A DNA stretch of 64,000 nucleotides from Paenibacillus oleatilyticus (lineage in GTDB: Bacteria > Bacillota > Bacilli > Paenibacillales > NBRC-103111), in assembly GCF_018998565.1 (NCBI RefSeq), contig NZ_JAHNZO010000026.1, positions 50,958 to 114,957 on the forward strand, in the 5' to 3' direction. The notes beneath the pieces were generated by a model. It was given only the letters and a program-made list of their open reading frames with translations. It did not search any database and was not told the origin of the DNA. A program made the translations under genes and the position numbers. Positions within the stretch are counted from its first letter, which is position 1, and each line of letters starts with the position of its first letter. Of this stretch, positions 18,327 through 27,885 are shown piece by piece.

Positions 18327-18489
18327 GTGTCGAAGAAGTAAAAAGATTAATTTAAATGTAAATATTTTACCTTAGAATAATATTCCATTAATCTAATTTT
18401 AATATCACGGCGCTAGAATAATCTTGTTTTACAGGAAAAAAAACCAATTGGGCTCAACATCACACAATTCCTACAAGGAGGATTGAATT

Positions 18490-18792
18490 ATGAAACTCTC
18501 GCTTCGAGAGCAGGAGAAATTAATGATTGTGGTAGCGGCCGACTTGGCAAGGCGCCGGAAGGGGAGAGGGCTCAAGCTGAATTATCCCGAAGCGATCGCG
18601 TTGATCACTTATGAAATTCTGGAAGGAGCGCGGGACGGGAAAACCGTTGCGGAGCTTATGAGAGAGGGCACGAAGGTGCTATCGCGTGAGGATGTTATGG
18701 AAGGTGTCCCCGAAATGATCCATGACGTGCAAGTGGAAGCCACATTCCCGGATGGGACGAAGCTTGTAACGGTTCATGAACCGATCAAATAG
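18490..18792 (+). CDS. ureA: Urease gamma subunit
   Basis: 100 residues, the standard size. Contains LREQEKLMIVVAADLARRRKGRGLKLNYPEA and DVMEGVPEMIHDVQVEATFPDGTKLVTVH, diagnostic of UreA. CAAGGAGG ribosome site. First gene of the urease operon; assembles with UreB and UreC into the cytoplasmic nickel enzyme that hydrolyses urea to ammonia and carbamate. Confidence 0.97.
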   Translation: MKLSLREQEKLMIVVAADLARRRKGRGLKLNYPEAIALITYEILEGARDGKTVAELMREGTKVLSREDVMEGVPEMIHDVQVEATFPDGTKLVTVHEPIK

Positions 18793-18836
18793 TTTGATCT
18801 GACCATCCATCATGCAGAAGAGAAGGAGAATTGGAT

Positions 18837-19148
18837 ATGATCCCAGGGGAATATATTTTGCGGAATGACGACATCGTTTGCAACGCGGGAAAAAAGAGTA
18901 TCGCCCTCGAGGTGCTTAACACGGGGGATCGTCCGATTCAGGTAGGCTCTCATTACCATTTCTACGAAGTAAACACAGCTCTCGAGTTCGATCGGGAAGC
19001 TGCCTTTGGCATGCGGCTCAACATCCCGGCCGGTGCAGCCGTGCGCTTCGAGCCCGGCGATTCAAAAAAGATAGAGCTGATCCCCTTTGCCGGAGAACGC
19101 CGTGTGTATGGATTCAATAACAAAACCGAAGGCTCAGTGAACAGATAG
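18837..19148 (+). CDS. ureB: Urease beta subunit
   Basis: 103 residues from the ATG at 18837 (GGAG nine bases upstream; a TTG at 18831 is too close). MIPGEYILRNDDIVCNAGK, VGSHYHFYEVN and IPAGAAVRFEPGDSKKIELI are characteristic. Structural subunit packing against UreC. Confidence 0.97.
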   Translation: MIPGEYILRNDDIVCNAGKKSIALEVLNTGDRPIQVGSHYHFYEVNTALEFDREAAFGMRLNIPAGAAVRFEPGDSKKIELIPFAGERRVYGFNNKTEGSVNR

Positions 19149-19203
19149 ACGTACGCGGTCAGCATCGCACAGTTTACAGCAGAAGGATAAGGGAGGAACC
19201 ATG

Positions 19204-20916
19204 ATGAGTTTCAGTATGTCAAGAAGACAATATGCAGATATGTACGGACCGACAACTGGAGATGCCGTCCGTTTGGCGGATACGGAGCTGTTCATTGAGA
19301 TCGAAAAAGATTACACACAATACGGGGAAGAAGCCAAATTTGGCGGCGGGAAGTCGGTACGCGACGGCATGGGACAGCATCCGCTGGCCGTGCGCGCAGA
19401 AGGGGTTATGGATGTCGTCATCACCAATGCGATTATCGTGGACTATACCGGGATCTATAAAGCGGATATTGGCATCCGCGACGGGAAAATTGCCGGAATC
19501 GGCAAAAGCGGCAACCCCTTGGTGATGGATGGTGTGGACCTGATCATCGGCGCAGGGACCGAAATCATTGCCGGCGAGGGCAAAATCGTAACGGCAGGCG
19601 GCATCGATACCCATATCCACTTTATTAACCCGATGCAAGTCGAAGCCGCCCTTTCCTCCGGTGTGACTACGCTGATCGGCGGAGGGACAGGCCCTGCCGA
19701 GGGCACGAAGGCGACGACGTGTACACCCGGAGAGTGGAACATCTATCGGATGCTCGAAGCTGCAGAAGGTCTCCCGATCAATGTCGGCTTCTTGGGCAAA
19801 GGGAACGGATCAGCCGAAGAGCCGCTGGCCGAGCAGGTGCGTGCCGGAGCGATCGGCCTCAAAATCCATGAAGACTGGGGCGCTACGGCCTCGACCATCG
19901 ATCATGCGCTGCGTGTCGCAGACGAATATGATGTTCAGGTGGCGATCCATACCGATACGCTGAACGAGTTCGGCTTTGTCGAGGATACGATTGCTGCGAT
20001 TCATGGCCGAGTCATCCATACCTTCCATACGGAAGGCGCCGGAGGAGGACATGCCCCGGATATTATCAAGATGGCGGGCTACGCCAATGTGCTTCCCGCC
20101 TCAACCAATCCGACTCGTCCGTTCACGGTCAATACGATCGACGAGCATCTGGATATGCTGATGGTCTGCCATCATCTAAGCCCCAAGGTGCCTGAAGATA
20201 TCGCCTTCGCCGATTCGCGTATCCGCAGAGAGACGATCGCCGCCGAAGATATTTTGCACGATCTTGGCATTATCAGCATTATGAGCTCCGATTCTCAGGC
20301 GATGGGCCGGGTAGCGGAAGTCATTATGCGGACCTGGCAGACCGCCGACAAAATGAAGAAGCAAAGAGGCAAGCTGCCGGGAGATGCCGGCGTTGGCGAT
20401 AACGAGCGGGTCAAGCGGTACGTAGCCAAATATACAATTAACCCTGCTATTGCTCAGGGGATCGGCAGCTACGTAGGTTCCATCGAAGCAGGTAAAATGG
20501 CGGACCTCGTATTCTGGGAACCGGCCTTTTTCGGGGTGAAGCCGGAGATGGTCATGAAGAACGGTATGATCGTCCACAGCCTGATGGGAGACGCTAACGC
20601 CTCCATTCCGACGCCGCAGCCGATTTTATACCGCCCCATGTTTGCGTCCTACGGCAAAGCGCTGCAAAGCAGCTCCATCACCTTTGTGTCCCAGGCAGCT
20701 TATGAGCTTGGCGTTCATGAAAAGCTGGGCTTGCGAAAAATGGTGCTGCCGGTCCACGGTATTCGCCATATAAGCAAAAAAGATATGAAGCATAACGCTG
20801 AAACGCCGGAGATCACGGTGGATGCACAAACGTATGAAGTGCGCGTGGATGGTGAGCTGTTGACCTGCGAGCCCGTTGATGTTGTGCCGATGGCACAGCG
20901 CTATTTCCTATTCTGA
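19204..20916 (+). CDS. ureC: Urease alpha (catalytic) subunit
   Basis: 570 residues from the second of two adjacent ATG codons (seven bases after GGAGG). Nickel-site and catalytic motifs are intact: THIHFINP, the carbamylated lysine in GLKIHEDWG (about residue 220), HTEGAGGGHAPD, and VCHHLS with the catalytic His. No inactivating change is visible. Amidohydrolase-superfamily barrel. Confidence 0.98.
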   Translation: MSFSMSRRQYADMYGPTTGDAVRLADTELFIEIEKDYTQYGEEAKFGGGKSVRDGMGQHPLAVRAEGVMDVVITNAIIVDYTGIYKADIGIRDGKIAGIGKSGNPLVMDGVDLIIGAGTEIIAGEGKIVTAGGIDTHIHFINPMQVEAALSSGVTTLIGGGTGPAEGTKATTCTPGEWNIYRMLEAAEGLPINVGFLGKGNGSAEEPLAEQVRAGAIGLKIHEDWGATASTIDHALRVADEYDVQVAIHTDTLNEFGFVEDTIAAIHGRVIHTFHTEGAGGGHAPDIIKMAGYANVLPASTNPTRPFTVNTIDEHLDMLMVCHHLSPKVPEDIAFADSRIRRETIAAEDILHDLGIISIMSSDSQAMGRVAEVIMRTWQTADKMKKQRGKLPGDAGVGDNERVKRYVAKYTINPAIAQGIGSYVGSIEAGKMADLVFWEPAFFGVKPEMVMKNGMIVHSLMGDANASIPTPQPILYRPMFASYGKALQSSSITFVSQAAYELGVHEKLGLRKMVLPVHGIRHISKKDMKHNAETPEITVDAQTYEVRVDGELLTCEPVDVVPMAQRYFLF

Positions 20917-20926
20917 GGTGAACCCG

Positions 20927-21382
20927 ATGATTATTGAACAAGTGGTAACCCATGTTGATCAGCTAAGCAGCGAAGAGCTGAAGAAGCGTCATATTGAAAA
21001 AGTATATCTGGAAAGCAGCGATCTGGTAAAAAGAATCCAACGCGTGACAACCGACCATGGCAAGGAGCTGGGCATTCGGTTGAAAGAAGCGAAAGACCTC
21101 GTAGCCGGCGACATTCTGTACATGGATGATCATAACCTCATCATGATCGATGTGGTTCCGGATGATCTTCTTGTCATTCGTCCGCGGACACTGCAGGAGA
21201 TGGGCGATATTGCCCATAAGCTTGGCAACCGCCATCTGCCGGCTCAATTCGAAGGAGATGGGATGCTGATCCAATACGATTTTTTGGTGGAAGAGCTTCT
21301 GCAGGAGCAGGGCATTCCATTTTCCCGCGAGAAGAGGCAGGTCAAGCGGGCATTCCGCCATATCGGCCACAGCCATGGATAA
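20927..21382 (+). CDS. ureE: Urease accessory protein UreE (nickel chaperone)
   Basis: 151 residues. The start at 20927 follows a GAGGTG site; an ORF beginning inside ureC is only the open upstream frame. Contains LGIRLKEAKDLVAGDILYMDD and LGNRHLPAQFEGDGMLIQYD, typical UreE. The C-terminal tail (RAFRHIGHSHG) has three His for nickel but is short compared with the His-rich tails of enterobacterial UreE. Confidence 0.95.
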   Translation: MIIEQVVTHVDQLSSEELKKRHIEKVYLESSDLVKRIQRVTTDHGKELGIRLKEAKDLVAGDILYMDDHNLIMIDVVPDDLLVIRPRTLQEMGDIAHKLGNRHLPAQFEGDGMLIQYDFLVEELLQEQGIPFSREKRQVKRAFRHIGHSHG

Positions 21383-22061
21383 GCAATGGCTCACTTTGCT
21401 TCAATGGTGTGATTCGAATTTGCCGACCGGAGCGTTCAGTCATTCCTTCGGACTGGAAACGTATATGCAGGAAGGCAAGGTTACGGACAAACACAGCTTC
21501 AAAAAGTGGCTTGAGGTCTATATTCGGGAGCAGCTCATCTACTCAGATGGGCTGGCTTTTCGCCTTGTATCCGAAGCGCTTCAGGCGGGCGAGCCGGAGA
21601 AGGTCTGGGAGATTGACCGCATCCTGTTCGCCCAGCTTCTTCCGAGGGAGGTTCGAGAGGCGAGCCAGCGAATGGGGGAGCGGATGCTGAAGCTGGGCAA
21701 CGATCTGTACCGGTCGCCTTCTCTGGCTGACTACCAGCAGCGGGTCCGGGCCGAACTTTCCTTCGGTCATCCGGCTATTGTGTTCGCTCTGCTGGCAAGG
21801 CATTTTGAAATTTCGCCATCCCAGGCGCTGCTGTCTTACTTATTCTCGTGCACGACCAGTTTAATTCAAAATGGCGTTCGAGGCATCCCGCTTGGGCAAA
21901 CCGACGGGCAGCAGCTCATTCATGAGCTTCAGGATGAACTGATTCAGGCGGTGGACAGAATCGGACAATTAGAGTCGGACGATCTGGGCATCGCCTCTCC
22001 GGGCCTTGAATGCTCCCAAATGATCCATGAGCGACTGCACGTGCGATTGTTCATGTCCTAG
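21375..22061 (+). CDS. ureF: Urease accessory protein UreF
   Basis: 228 residues, overlapping ureE by eight bases. CDSNLPTGAFSHSFGLETYMQEG is the family's N-terminal signature. Part of the UreD-UreF-UreG complex that loads nickel into the apo-enzyme. Confidence 0.95.
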   Translation: MDKQWLTLLQWCDSNLPTGAFSHSFGLETYMQEGKVTDKHSFKKWLEVYIREQLIYSDGLAFRLVSEALQAGEPEKVWEIDRILFAQLLPREVREASQRMGERMLKLGNDLYRSPSLADYQQRVRAELSFGHPAIVFALLARHFEISPSQALLSYLFSCTTSLIQNGVRGIPLGQTDGQQLIHELQDELIQAVDRIGQLESDDLGIASPGLECSQMIHERLHVRLFMS

Positions 22062-22108
22062 AGACATCGCTATTTCCATCATACCATCACAGAAAGCAGG
22101 GAACGGAT

Positions 22109-22720
22109 ATGAAAGCAATCAGAATCGGAATCGGCGGTCCTGTCGGCGCCGGCAAAACCATGCTTGTCGAGAAATTAACCCGGTACATGAGCGATGACAT
22201 CAGCATGGCTGTCGTCACCAACGATATTTACACCAAGGAAGATGCGAAATTCCTGATGGAAAACGGCGTACTGCCGACAGACCGGATCATTGGCGTGGAG
22301 ACAGGTGGCTGCCCGCATACCGCAATCCGGGAGGATGCGTCGATGAACTTCGCGGCCATTGATGAGCTGGTGAAGCGGCATCCGGAGGTTCAGCTTATAT
22401 TCGTGGAAAGCGGCGGCGATAACCTGGCGGCGACGTTCAGCCCCGAGCTGGTAGACTTCTCCGTCTATATTATCGACGTGGCGCAGGGCGAGAAAATTCC
22501 ACGTAAAGGCGGACAGGGTATGATCAAATCCGATCTGTTCATTATCAATAAGATCGATTTGGCGCCTTATGTCGGCGCAAGCCTGGAAGTGATGGCTAAG
22601 GATACCCATACGTTCCGGGGGAACAAGCCGTTTGTATTCACCAATCTGAAGGACAATCAGGGCCTTGATGAAGTCATCCAATGGATCAAGGACAATGCCA
22701 TGCTGGCAGGCTTGGAATAA
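22109..22720 (+). CDS. ureG: Urease accessory GTPase UreG
   Basis: 203 residues. P-loop GPVGAGKTMLVEKL, the metal-binding GGCPHTAI (CPH motif), ESGGDNLAATFSP, and NKIDLAPYVG. Complete SIMIBI GTPase that drives nickel insertion. Confidence 0.97.
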   Translation: MKAIRIGIGGPVGAGKTMLVEKLTRYMSDDISMAVVTNDIYTKEDAKFLMENGVLPTDRIIGVETGGCPHTAIREDASMNFAAIDELVKRHPEVQLIFVESGGDNLAATFSPELVDFSVYIIDVAQGEKIPRKGGQGMIKSDLFIINKIDLAPYVGASLEVMAKDTHTFRGNKPFVFTNLKDNQGLDEVIQWIKDNAMLAGLE

Positions 22721-22722
22721 CC

Positions 22723-23544
22723 ATGGAATGGACGGGATATCTGCGGCTGGCGGTTGCGCCTAAGCAAGGGAAGACCATTGCGACGGATTTGTACTATGAA
22801 AATGCATTCAAGCTGACCCGCCCACTGTATCCCGACGAATCCGGACAGCCGCATTACTATATTTTGAATCCGGGCGGCGGATATGTGGACGGTGACCGGT
22901 ACAAGCTGGATATCGAGCTTGCCGAAGACGCCAGACTATTGCTCACGACCCAATCGTCGACCAAAGTGTACAAGACCCGAAATACGGCGCCGGTTCAGGA
23001 TATGGAGATCAGGATGAAGAAGGGCAGCTTCCTGGAATATGTACCCGATCCGCTCATTGCTTACCGGCATGCCCAGTACAAGCAAAAGACAACGATTCGG
23101 ATGGAGCGGGGCTCAACGCTCATCTTCAGTGATATCGTAACACCCGGATGGTCGCCGGATGGCGAACTATTCAGCTACGACAAGCTCAGATTGAAAACGG
23201 AAATTTATGTCGACGGTGATCTGGCCGTATACGATCAGGTGAGACTGGCTCCTTCGGAGCATGACCTGACAGGCATTGGTTTACTGGAGGGGTACACTCA
23301 TTTCGGGTCGCTGATCGTCGTCGGGGAACAGATGACTTCGGATTTTCCGGATCAGCTCTATGAGGCCATGGACGCCGGGACAGCCCCGTGCAGAGTGGGA
23401 CTGTCCATGCTCCCCGTCCCCGGATTTTCGGTGCGTGTACTCGCTTCGTCCACACAAGATATTGAGCGGTTATTTGCGGCCTGCCAAAGGCTGGTTCGCG
23501 AGCAATGGCTGGGGCTTAAGCCTGTGTTTCTCAGAAAATATTAA
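22723..23544 (+). CDS. ureD: Urease accessory protein UreD/UreH
   Basis: 273 residues. ATG two bases after the ureG stop; translation is probably coupled. Contains LYYENAFKLTRPLY, YILNPGGGYVDGDRYKLDIEL, STKVYKT and ADVVTPGW-like DIVTPGWSPDGE, all typical of UreD. Scaffold of the nickel-loading complex. Confidence 0.94.
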   Translation: MEWTGYLRLAVAPKQGKTIATDLYYENAFKLTRPLYPDESGQPHYYILNPGGGYVDGDRYKLDIELAEDARLLLTTQSSTKVYKTRNTAPVQDMEIRMKKGSFLEYVPDPLIAYRHAQYKQKTTIRMERGSTLIFSDIVTPGWSPDGELFSYDKLRLKTEIYVDGDLAVYDQVRLAPSEHDLTGIGLLEGYTHFGSLIVVGEQMTSDFPDQLYEAMDAGTAPCRVGLSMLPVPGFSVRVLASSTQDIERLFAACQRLVREQWLGLKPVFLRKY

Positions 23545-23567
23545 ATTAACGCCTGAGGAGCCGTGAA

Positions 23568-24587
23568 ATGATGCTGCTACGACGTACACTAGCGGGCAAA
23601 CCCTGGATAAAATATTTTGGGAGCGTTGTGGGCCTTCATATCCTCGGAATGGCATTCCTGCTCGCCGCCCTTCCGCATCATCCGGCCATGCTGGGACTTG
23701 GCGTACTAGCCTATACCCTTGGGCTTCGTCATGCCTTTGATGCGGATCATATCGTGGCGATTGATAACACGGTTCGCAAGCTTATTGAGCAGAAGAGGGA
23801 CCCGGAAGGCGTAGGCTTTTATTTTTCGCTTGGCCACTCGACCGTCGTCCTGTTGTTAACTGTTGGGGTTGTCGTCTCCATGAACTGGGTAAAAAGCAAT
23901 CTGCCGATGATGGAGCAATGGGGAGGCGTGATCGGCTCAACCGTCTCCGGCCTATTTCTGCTGCTGATCGGGCTCATCAACCTGTTCATTCTGGTGCATA
24001 TGTACCGGATATTCAGGCAGCTGAAACAGATGCCCGGCCAGGAAGAGAAGCTGGAGGAGCTTCTGGATTCAAGAGGCTTCATAGCTCGCTTGACCGGTCC
24101 TCTGTTCAAACTGGTTGGCCGCAGCTGGCATATTTATTTTATTGGCTTCCTGTTTGGCCTGGGCTTCGATACGGCATCGGAGATCGGACTGCTCGCCATG
24201 TCCCAGAATGCGGCCAGCAGCTCCATTTCGTGGATCGGCGTCCTGTCGCTGCCGATTTTATTCGCCTCCGGCATGAGTCTGATGGATACGGCGGATGGCG
24301 TGTTTATGACGTCCAGCTATCAATGGGCTTTTAACAAGCCGATACGCAAAATGTATTATAACCTGACGGTGACGGCTATGTCCGTTATTGCCGCCCTGTT
24401 CGTTGCATTCGTTGAAATTATGCAAACCTCGGCAGAACAGTTCTGTCTGGAGGGCGCTTTCTGGAGCTATATGCAAAATCTGGATCTGGGCTCGGTCGGT
24501 TATATCCTCGTCGTCCTCTTCATTCTGACCTGGTCGGTCTCGTATGGAATATGGCGGGTATTCCGAATTGAGGAGAAGTGGGGCTAG
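23568..24587 (+). CDS. NiCoT-family nickel permease (NixA/HoxN-like)
   Basis: 339 residues, about eight membrane helices. Holds the three family signatures: RHAFDADHIVAIDN, GLGFDTASEIGL and GMSLMDTADGVFM. Imports Ni(II), possibly Co(II), for the urease directly upstream. ATG behind a GAGGAG site, 23 bases after ureD, so probably the same transcript. Confidence 0.94.
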   Translation: MMLLRRTLAGKPWIKYFGSVVGLHILGMAFLLAALPHHPAMLGLGVLAYTLGLRHAFDADHIVAIDNTVRKLIEQKRDPEGVGFYFSLGHSTVVLLLTVGVVVSMNWVKSNLPMMEQWGGVIGSTVSGLFLLLIGLINLFILVHMYRIFRQLKQMPGQEEKLEELLDSRGFIARLTGPLFKLVGRSWHIYFIGFLFGLGFDTASEIGLLAMSQNAASSSISWIGVLSLPILFASGMSLMDTADGVFMTSSYQWAFNKPIRKMYYNLTVTAMSVIAALFVAFVEIMQTSAEQFCLEGAFWSYMQNLDLGSVGYILVVLFILTWSVSYGIWRVFRIEEKWG

Positions 24588-24602
24588 AAAGGAGGAATTA
24601 CT

Positions 24603-25547
24603 ATTCTGAACAGACAGCTTCAGGCTGATGCGCTCAATCTGAAATGGAACCCGGTTCCTTTTGTCCTTGCATCCTTAAAGGGCGTCTCCCAAGTGATCCT
24701 GATCGAGAATGCCTGGACAGGCCTTATTATTGTCATCGCCTTGGCGACGGTTCATGTCAAGCTGGGCGTGATCGCCCTTCTATCCGCGATGATCGGCACC
24801 TCGGTCGGTTATCTGGGCGGGGCCGACAAGTCGGCCGTCCATCAGGGATTGTTCGGATTTAATGCCGTTCTAACCGGGCTTGGCTTATCCACCTTCCTGA
24901 CGGCCAATCTCGCCACGATTCTGGGGGCAGCCGCTCTCGGCACGTTATGTACGGCCGCGTTCATGCATTTGTTCAAGCGTACCAACATACCGGTCCTTAC
25001 CTTCCCGTATACGGTGGTGACTTGGCTCTTCCTGCTGGCATCGTATCATTTGAGTGCGCTCCGGCTTGACCCGGGGCTGATTCCCCAGGATCTTGCCCAC
25101 TGGCATATGAACACCGCCGGGAAGATCGATCTGGCTTCGGGCTTGCTCAACGGGATTGATCAGGTCTATTTCCAGACGGGCTTCTTGTCCGGAATCCTCA
25201 TCCTTATTGGCATATTTTTGGCAAATTGGCGCCTGGGGCTATTGGCGGTCTTGGGGACCGCTATCGCCTGGCCGACAGCCTACTTGATGGGAGCGGAAAT
25301 TACGAATCTGAATCTCGGAATATTTGGGTATAACGCAGTTTTGACGATGATGGCGGTATCCTCTGTGTTCAACGCCAGGAAGCGTCCGGCGCTGCTGGTT
25401 GGCCTGCTGGCTGCCGTCAGTACCGTACCCGTGACGGCCGGATTGAATACGTGGTTTCAGTCGTATGGGATGCCGACCTTGACTTTGCCTTTTGTAATAG
25501 TGACTTGGATTTTTCTCGGCGCCCGGCAGGTGCTGCCGAAATTATAA
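24603..25547 (+). CDS. Urea transporter (UT family), non-standard start codon
   Basis: 314 residues if translation begins at ATT 24603 (or CTG 24606). The tell-tale repeat LFGFNAVLTGLGLSTF / IFGYNAVLTMMAVSSVF shows the two-fold duplicated urea-channel fold. The first ordinary start in frame is GTG 24693, but it has no ribosome site and would remove FVLASLKGVSQV, which belongs to the family's N-terminus. An AAAGGAGG site lies at the right distance from ATT/CTG. Supplies urea to the urease; last gene of the operon, followed by a terminator. Confidence 0.85.
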   Translation: MLNRQLQADALNLKWNPVPFVLASLKGVSQVILIENAWTGLIIVIALATVHVKLGVIALLSAMIGTSVGYLGGADKSAVHQGLFGFNAVLTGLGLSTFLTANLATILGAAALGTLCTAAFMHLFKRTNIPVLTFPYTVVTWLFLLASYHLSALRLDPGLIPQDLAHWHMNTAGKIDLASGLLNGIDQVYFQTGFLSGILILIGIFLANWRLGLLAVLGTAIAWPTAYLMGAEITNLNLGIFGYNAVLTMMAVSSVFNARKRPALLVGLLAAVSTVPVTAGLNTWFQSYGMPTLTLPFVIVTWIFLGARQVLPKL

Positions 25548-25556
25548 AGGGGCCGT

Positions 25557-25607
25557 AAAGCCCGGCAACAGACACTTGATGCAAAAGGGTGCTGCTGCCG
25601 GGCTTTT
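25557..25607 (+). terminator. Terminator of the urease operon
   Basis: AAAGCCCGGCA and TGCCGGGCTTT arms with T-run, nine bases after the urea transporter. The following stretch to 25787 is strongly AT-rich and must hold the promoter of the peptide-biosynthesis operon; no clear -35/-10 pair was picked. Confidence 0.9.
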
Positions 25608-25787
25608 CCAAGTGCGAATAAAGTAAATAATTGTAAACAAAACCAAAATATATAGGAAAAAGAGCCTATTCTTATTTTCAATCTCCTATGCTATTTTTAA
25701 TTGGGATAAAAATTATTTATTTGGATTTAATTACATTTATTGGTTCGGGCGTTTCGTAGCCTCGATGGGATAGGGGGCGTTTTAAGG

Positions 25788-26732
25788 TTGGCACAAACCA
25801 TAGCGGCGGTAAATCTCAAAGAAGTTACCAAGCGATACGGGTCTGTCACTTCCGTAGAAGGTCTTACCTTACGGATTGAGGAAGGAGAAATTTTCGGCAT
25901 TCTCGGTCCGAACGGGGCGGGAAAGACGACGACGCTTGAGAGCATCGTCGGCATGAGAAACCCGACCAGCGGAACCATTCGCATTTTTGAATGGGATGCA
26001 CAGTCGGACCGCAACGCGATCAAAAAAATAATAGGCGTACAGCCCCAGGAGGCCAGTCTTTTGCCTCATTTAACGGTGAAGGAGACCTTAAAGCTATTTT
26101 CAAGCTTTTACGGACATGGCCTGGATTACCGCGAACTGATTCCGCTAACCGGTCTGGAAGATAAAGCGGACACCTTGGTCAAAAATTTATCGGGCGGGCA
26201 GAAGCAAAGAGTGCTGATTGCCGTTGCTTTAGTTTCCGACCCGAAAATTTTATTTTTAGACGAGCCCACCAGCTCGCTAGACCCCAGAGCAAGACGCGAT
26301 TTATGGGAGGCGATTTTGGCGTTTCGAAAGAGAAAGCGGACGGTCGTTTTGACTACCCACTCGATGGAAGAAGCCGAAGCGCTGTGCAATCGGGTGGCGA
26401 TTATGAATCAAGGGAGGATGATCGCCTTAGGCACGCCGGACGAATTAATCCATACCTACTGTACCGAAAAAATCGTTCAGTTCTACACGGAAGACGAGTG
26501 CGATCTGAAATGGATCGAATCGTTTCCCGAAATTAGCTCAGCCGCTCAGGACCGCGCTTCCGGCAGGACAAGAGTAGCTTTGGTCTCGACGAATTCGGAC
26601 GCTACCGTAGCGCGCTTGTGCAGCGGCCAGTTTAATATCGGGAGCTGGACGCATTTGCTGATCAAACGGGGAAATCTGGAGGACGTCTTTTTGGAGCTGA
26701 CCGGCAAATCTCTGACAGGAGAGGGAGCATGA
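25788..26732 (+). CDS. ABC transporter ATPase of the LAP operon
   Basis: 314 residues from TTG 25788 (AGGGGG ten bases upstream). Walker A GPNGAGKTTTLES, Q-loop GVQPQEASL, signature LSGGQKQR, Walker B LFLDEPTSSLDP, H-loop THSMEEAE: the CcmA/DrrA type working with ABC-2 permeases. Overlaps the permease gene by four bases. As first gene of an azol(in)e-peptide operon it most likely energises export of, or immunity to, the mature peptide. Confidence 0.92.
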   Translation: MAQTIAAVNLKEVTKRYGSVTSVEGLTLRIEEGEIFGILGPNGAGKTTTLESIVGMRNPTSGTIRIFEWDAQSDRNAIKKIIGVQPQEASLLPHLTVKETLKLFSSFYGHGLDYRELIPLTGLEDKADTLVKNLSGGQKQRVLIAVALVSDPKILFLDEPTSSLDPRARRDLWEAILAFRKRKRTVVLTTHSMEEAEALCNRVAIMNQGRMIALGTPDELIHTYCTEKIVQFYTEDECDLKWIESFPEISSAAQDRASGRTRVALVSTNSDATVARLCSGQFNIGSWTHLLIKRGNLEDVFLELTGKSLTGEGA

Positions 26733-27883
26733 ACAAAGCGAGTATCAAGACGAACTGGAATGCGTTTATCCAGCTGTTTCTTATGAATTATCGGGAATTG
26801 GTACGCGATAGGACGACGTTTTTCTTTGTGCTTGTCTTTCCCTTTATGTTTATTGCTCTATTTGCTTTCATTTCTTATCAATCCCAGCCTGCCCCGATCA
26901 AGGTAGGGATCGTTATGGCATCCGGAAGCGACGCTAAGGTGCAAAGTCTGACGGAACAGCTTCGGCAGCATGACCGGTTTCAGGCATCGAATGCCGAAGA
27001 AGCGGAGCTGACCGCCAAATTTGCGAAGAAAGAGCTGGATGCCGCCGTTGTATTGCCGCGCACGCTGGACGCGCAAGGATCGGTCAGACTGGTCTACGAC
27101 CGGAATAAAGAAGATCTCGTTCTGATTTTGAAAAGCCTGCTATACGATCAGCTTCATCCGACCGGCGGACCGCAGATGGTAACAGAGCCGATAGGGGATG
27201 CAAGGAAGCCGTTCGACATATTGAAGTTTACCTTCCCCTCCGTCTTGATTCTGGCTTTTCTTTCTTTAAGCCTTACGGGAACTTCCGTTCCGATTATTCA
27301 AATGAGGCAAAGAGGGAGCTTGCGGTTGTTTGCCCTGACGCCCGTGAATCGGTTTAACCTGGTCGCATCGCAAATTTTGGTCAGGGCCGTCATTGCAATG
27401 ATTCAAGTGGCGATCATGCTGGTCTACAGTTTTCAAACCGGCATAGTGACCGCGGAGTCCGTGCCCGGAATATTAATGGTCTCCGGTTTTGGGCTGCTGA
27501 TGTTTTTTTCCTTGGGCTACATGCTCGGAGGAATGCTCCGCTCCCAGGAAGCGGTTAACGGCGTTATCGGACTGATTATGGGGCCTTTAATGATTGTTTG
27601 CGGTTTATTTTACCCGCTGGAATGGATGCCTCCTTTGATTAGAACGTTCTCGCAGTACGTGCCCTTAACTTATTTCGGCGACGGCTTAAGGAAATTCGTC
27701 AATACCGGGACGGAAGCGATGGCGTCTTTAGTTGTCGATTGCTTGGTGATGACGGCGACGGCAGCGCTGTTTCTGGTCATCGCTCGGTATACTTTTCAGT
27801 GGGACGATCGTTCCGACCAAGAAAGAGGCCGTCGTAAGGACGCCCGCAAAAATGCCAAAAAATCGTTCCGGATCGGAGGATGA
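26729..27883 (+). CDS. ABC-2 type permease of the LAP operon
   Basis: 384 residues. One N-terminal helix (about 32-54), an extracytoplasmic loop of about 120 residues, then five helices, ending with a basic cytoplasmic tail (RSDQERGRRKDARKNAKK). The order matches the ABC2_membrane_3/DrrB-like family that exports lipids, drugs or bacteriocins. ATG overlaps the ATPase stop. Probably exports the modified peptide. Confidence 0.88.
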   Translation: MNKASIKTNWNAFIQLFLMNYRELVRDRTTFFFVLVFPFMFIALFAFISYQSQPAPIKVGIVMASGSDAKVQSLTEQLRQHDRFQASNAEEAELTAKFAKKELDAAVVLPRTLDAQGSVRLVYDRNKEDLVLILKSLLYDQLHPTGGPQMVTEPIGDARKPFDILKFTFPSVLILAFLSLSLTGTSVPIIQMRQRGSLRLFALTPVNRFNLVASQILVRAVIAMIQVAIMLVYSFQTGIVTAESVPGILMVSGFGLLMFFSLGYMLGGMLRSQEAVNGVIGLIMGPLMIVCGLFYPLEWMPPLIRTFSQYVPLTYFGDGLRKFVNTGTEAMASLVVDCLVMTATAALFLVIARYTFQWDDRSDQERGRRKDARKNAKKSFRIGG

Positions 27884-27885
27884 CC

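Noticed and set aside
18345..18400. TnrA/GlnR-like box (TGTAAATATTTTACC) before the urease operon
   Set aside because: The half-sites do not fit the TGTNA-N7-TNACA spacing; only a short partial palindrome is present in AT-rich DNA.
25609..25787. Purine riboswitch or other structured leader before the LAP operon
   Set aside because: AT-rich region without any aptamer pattern or stable hairpin.
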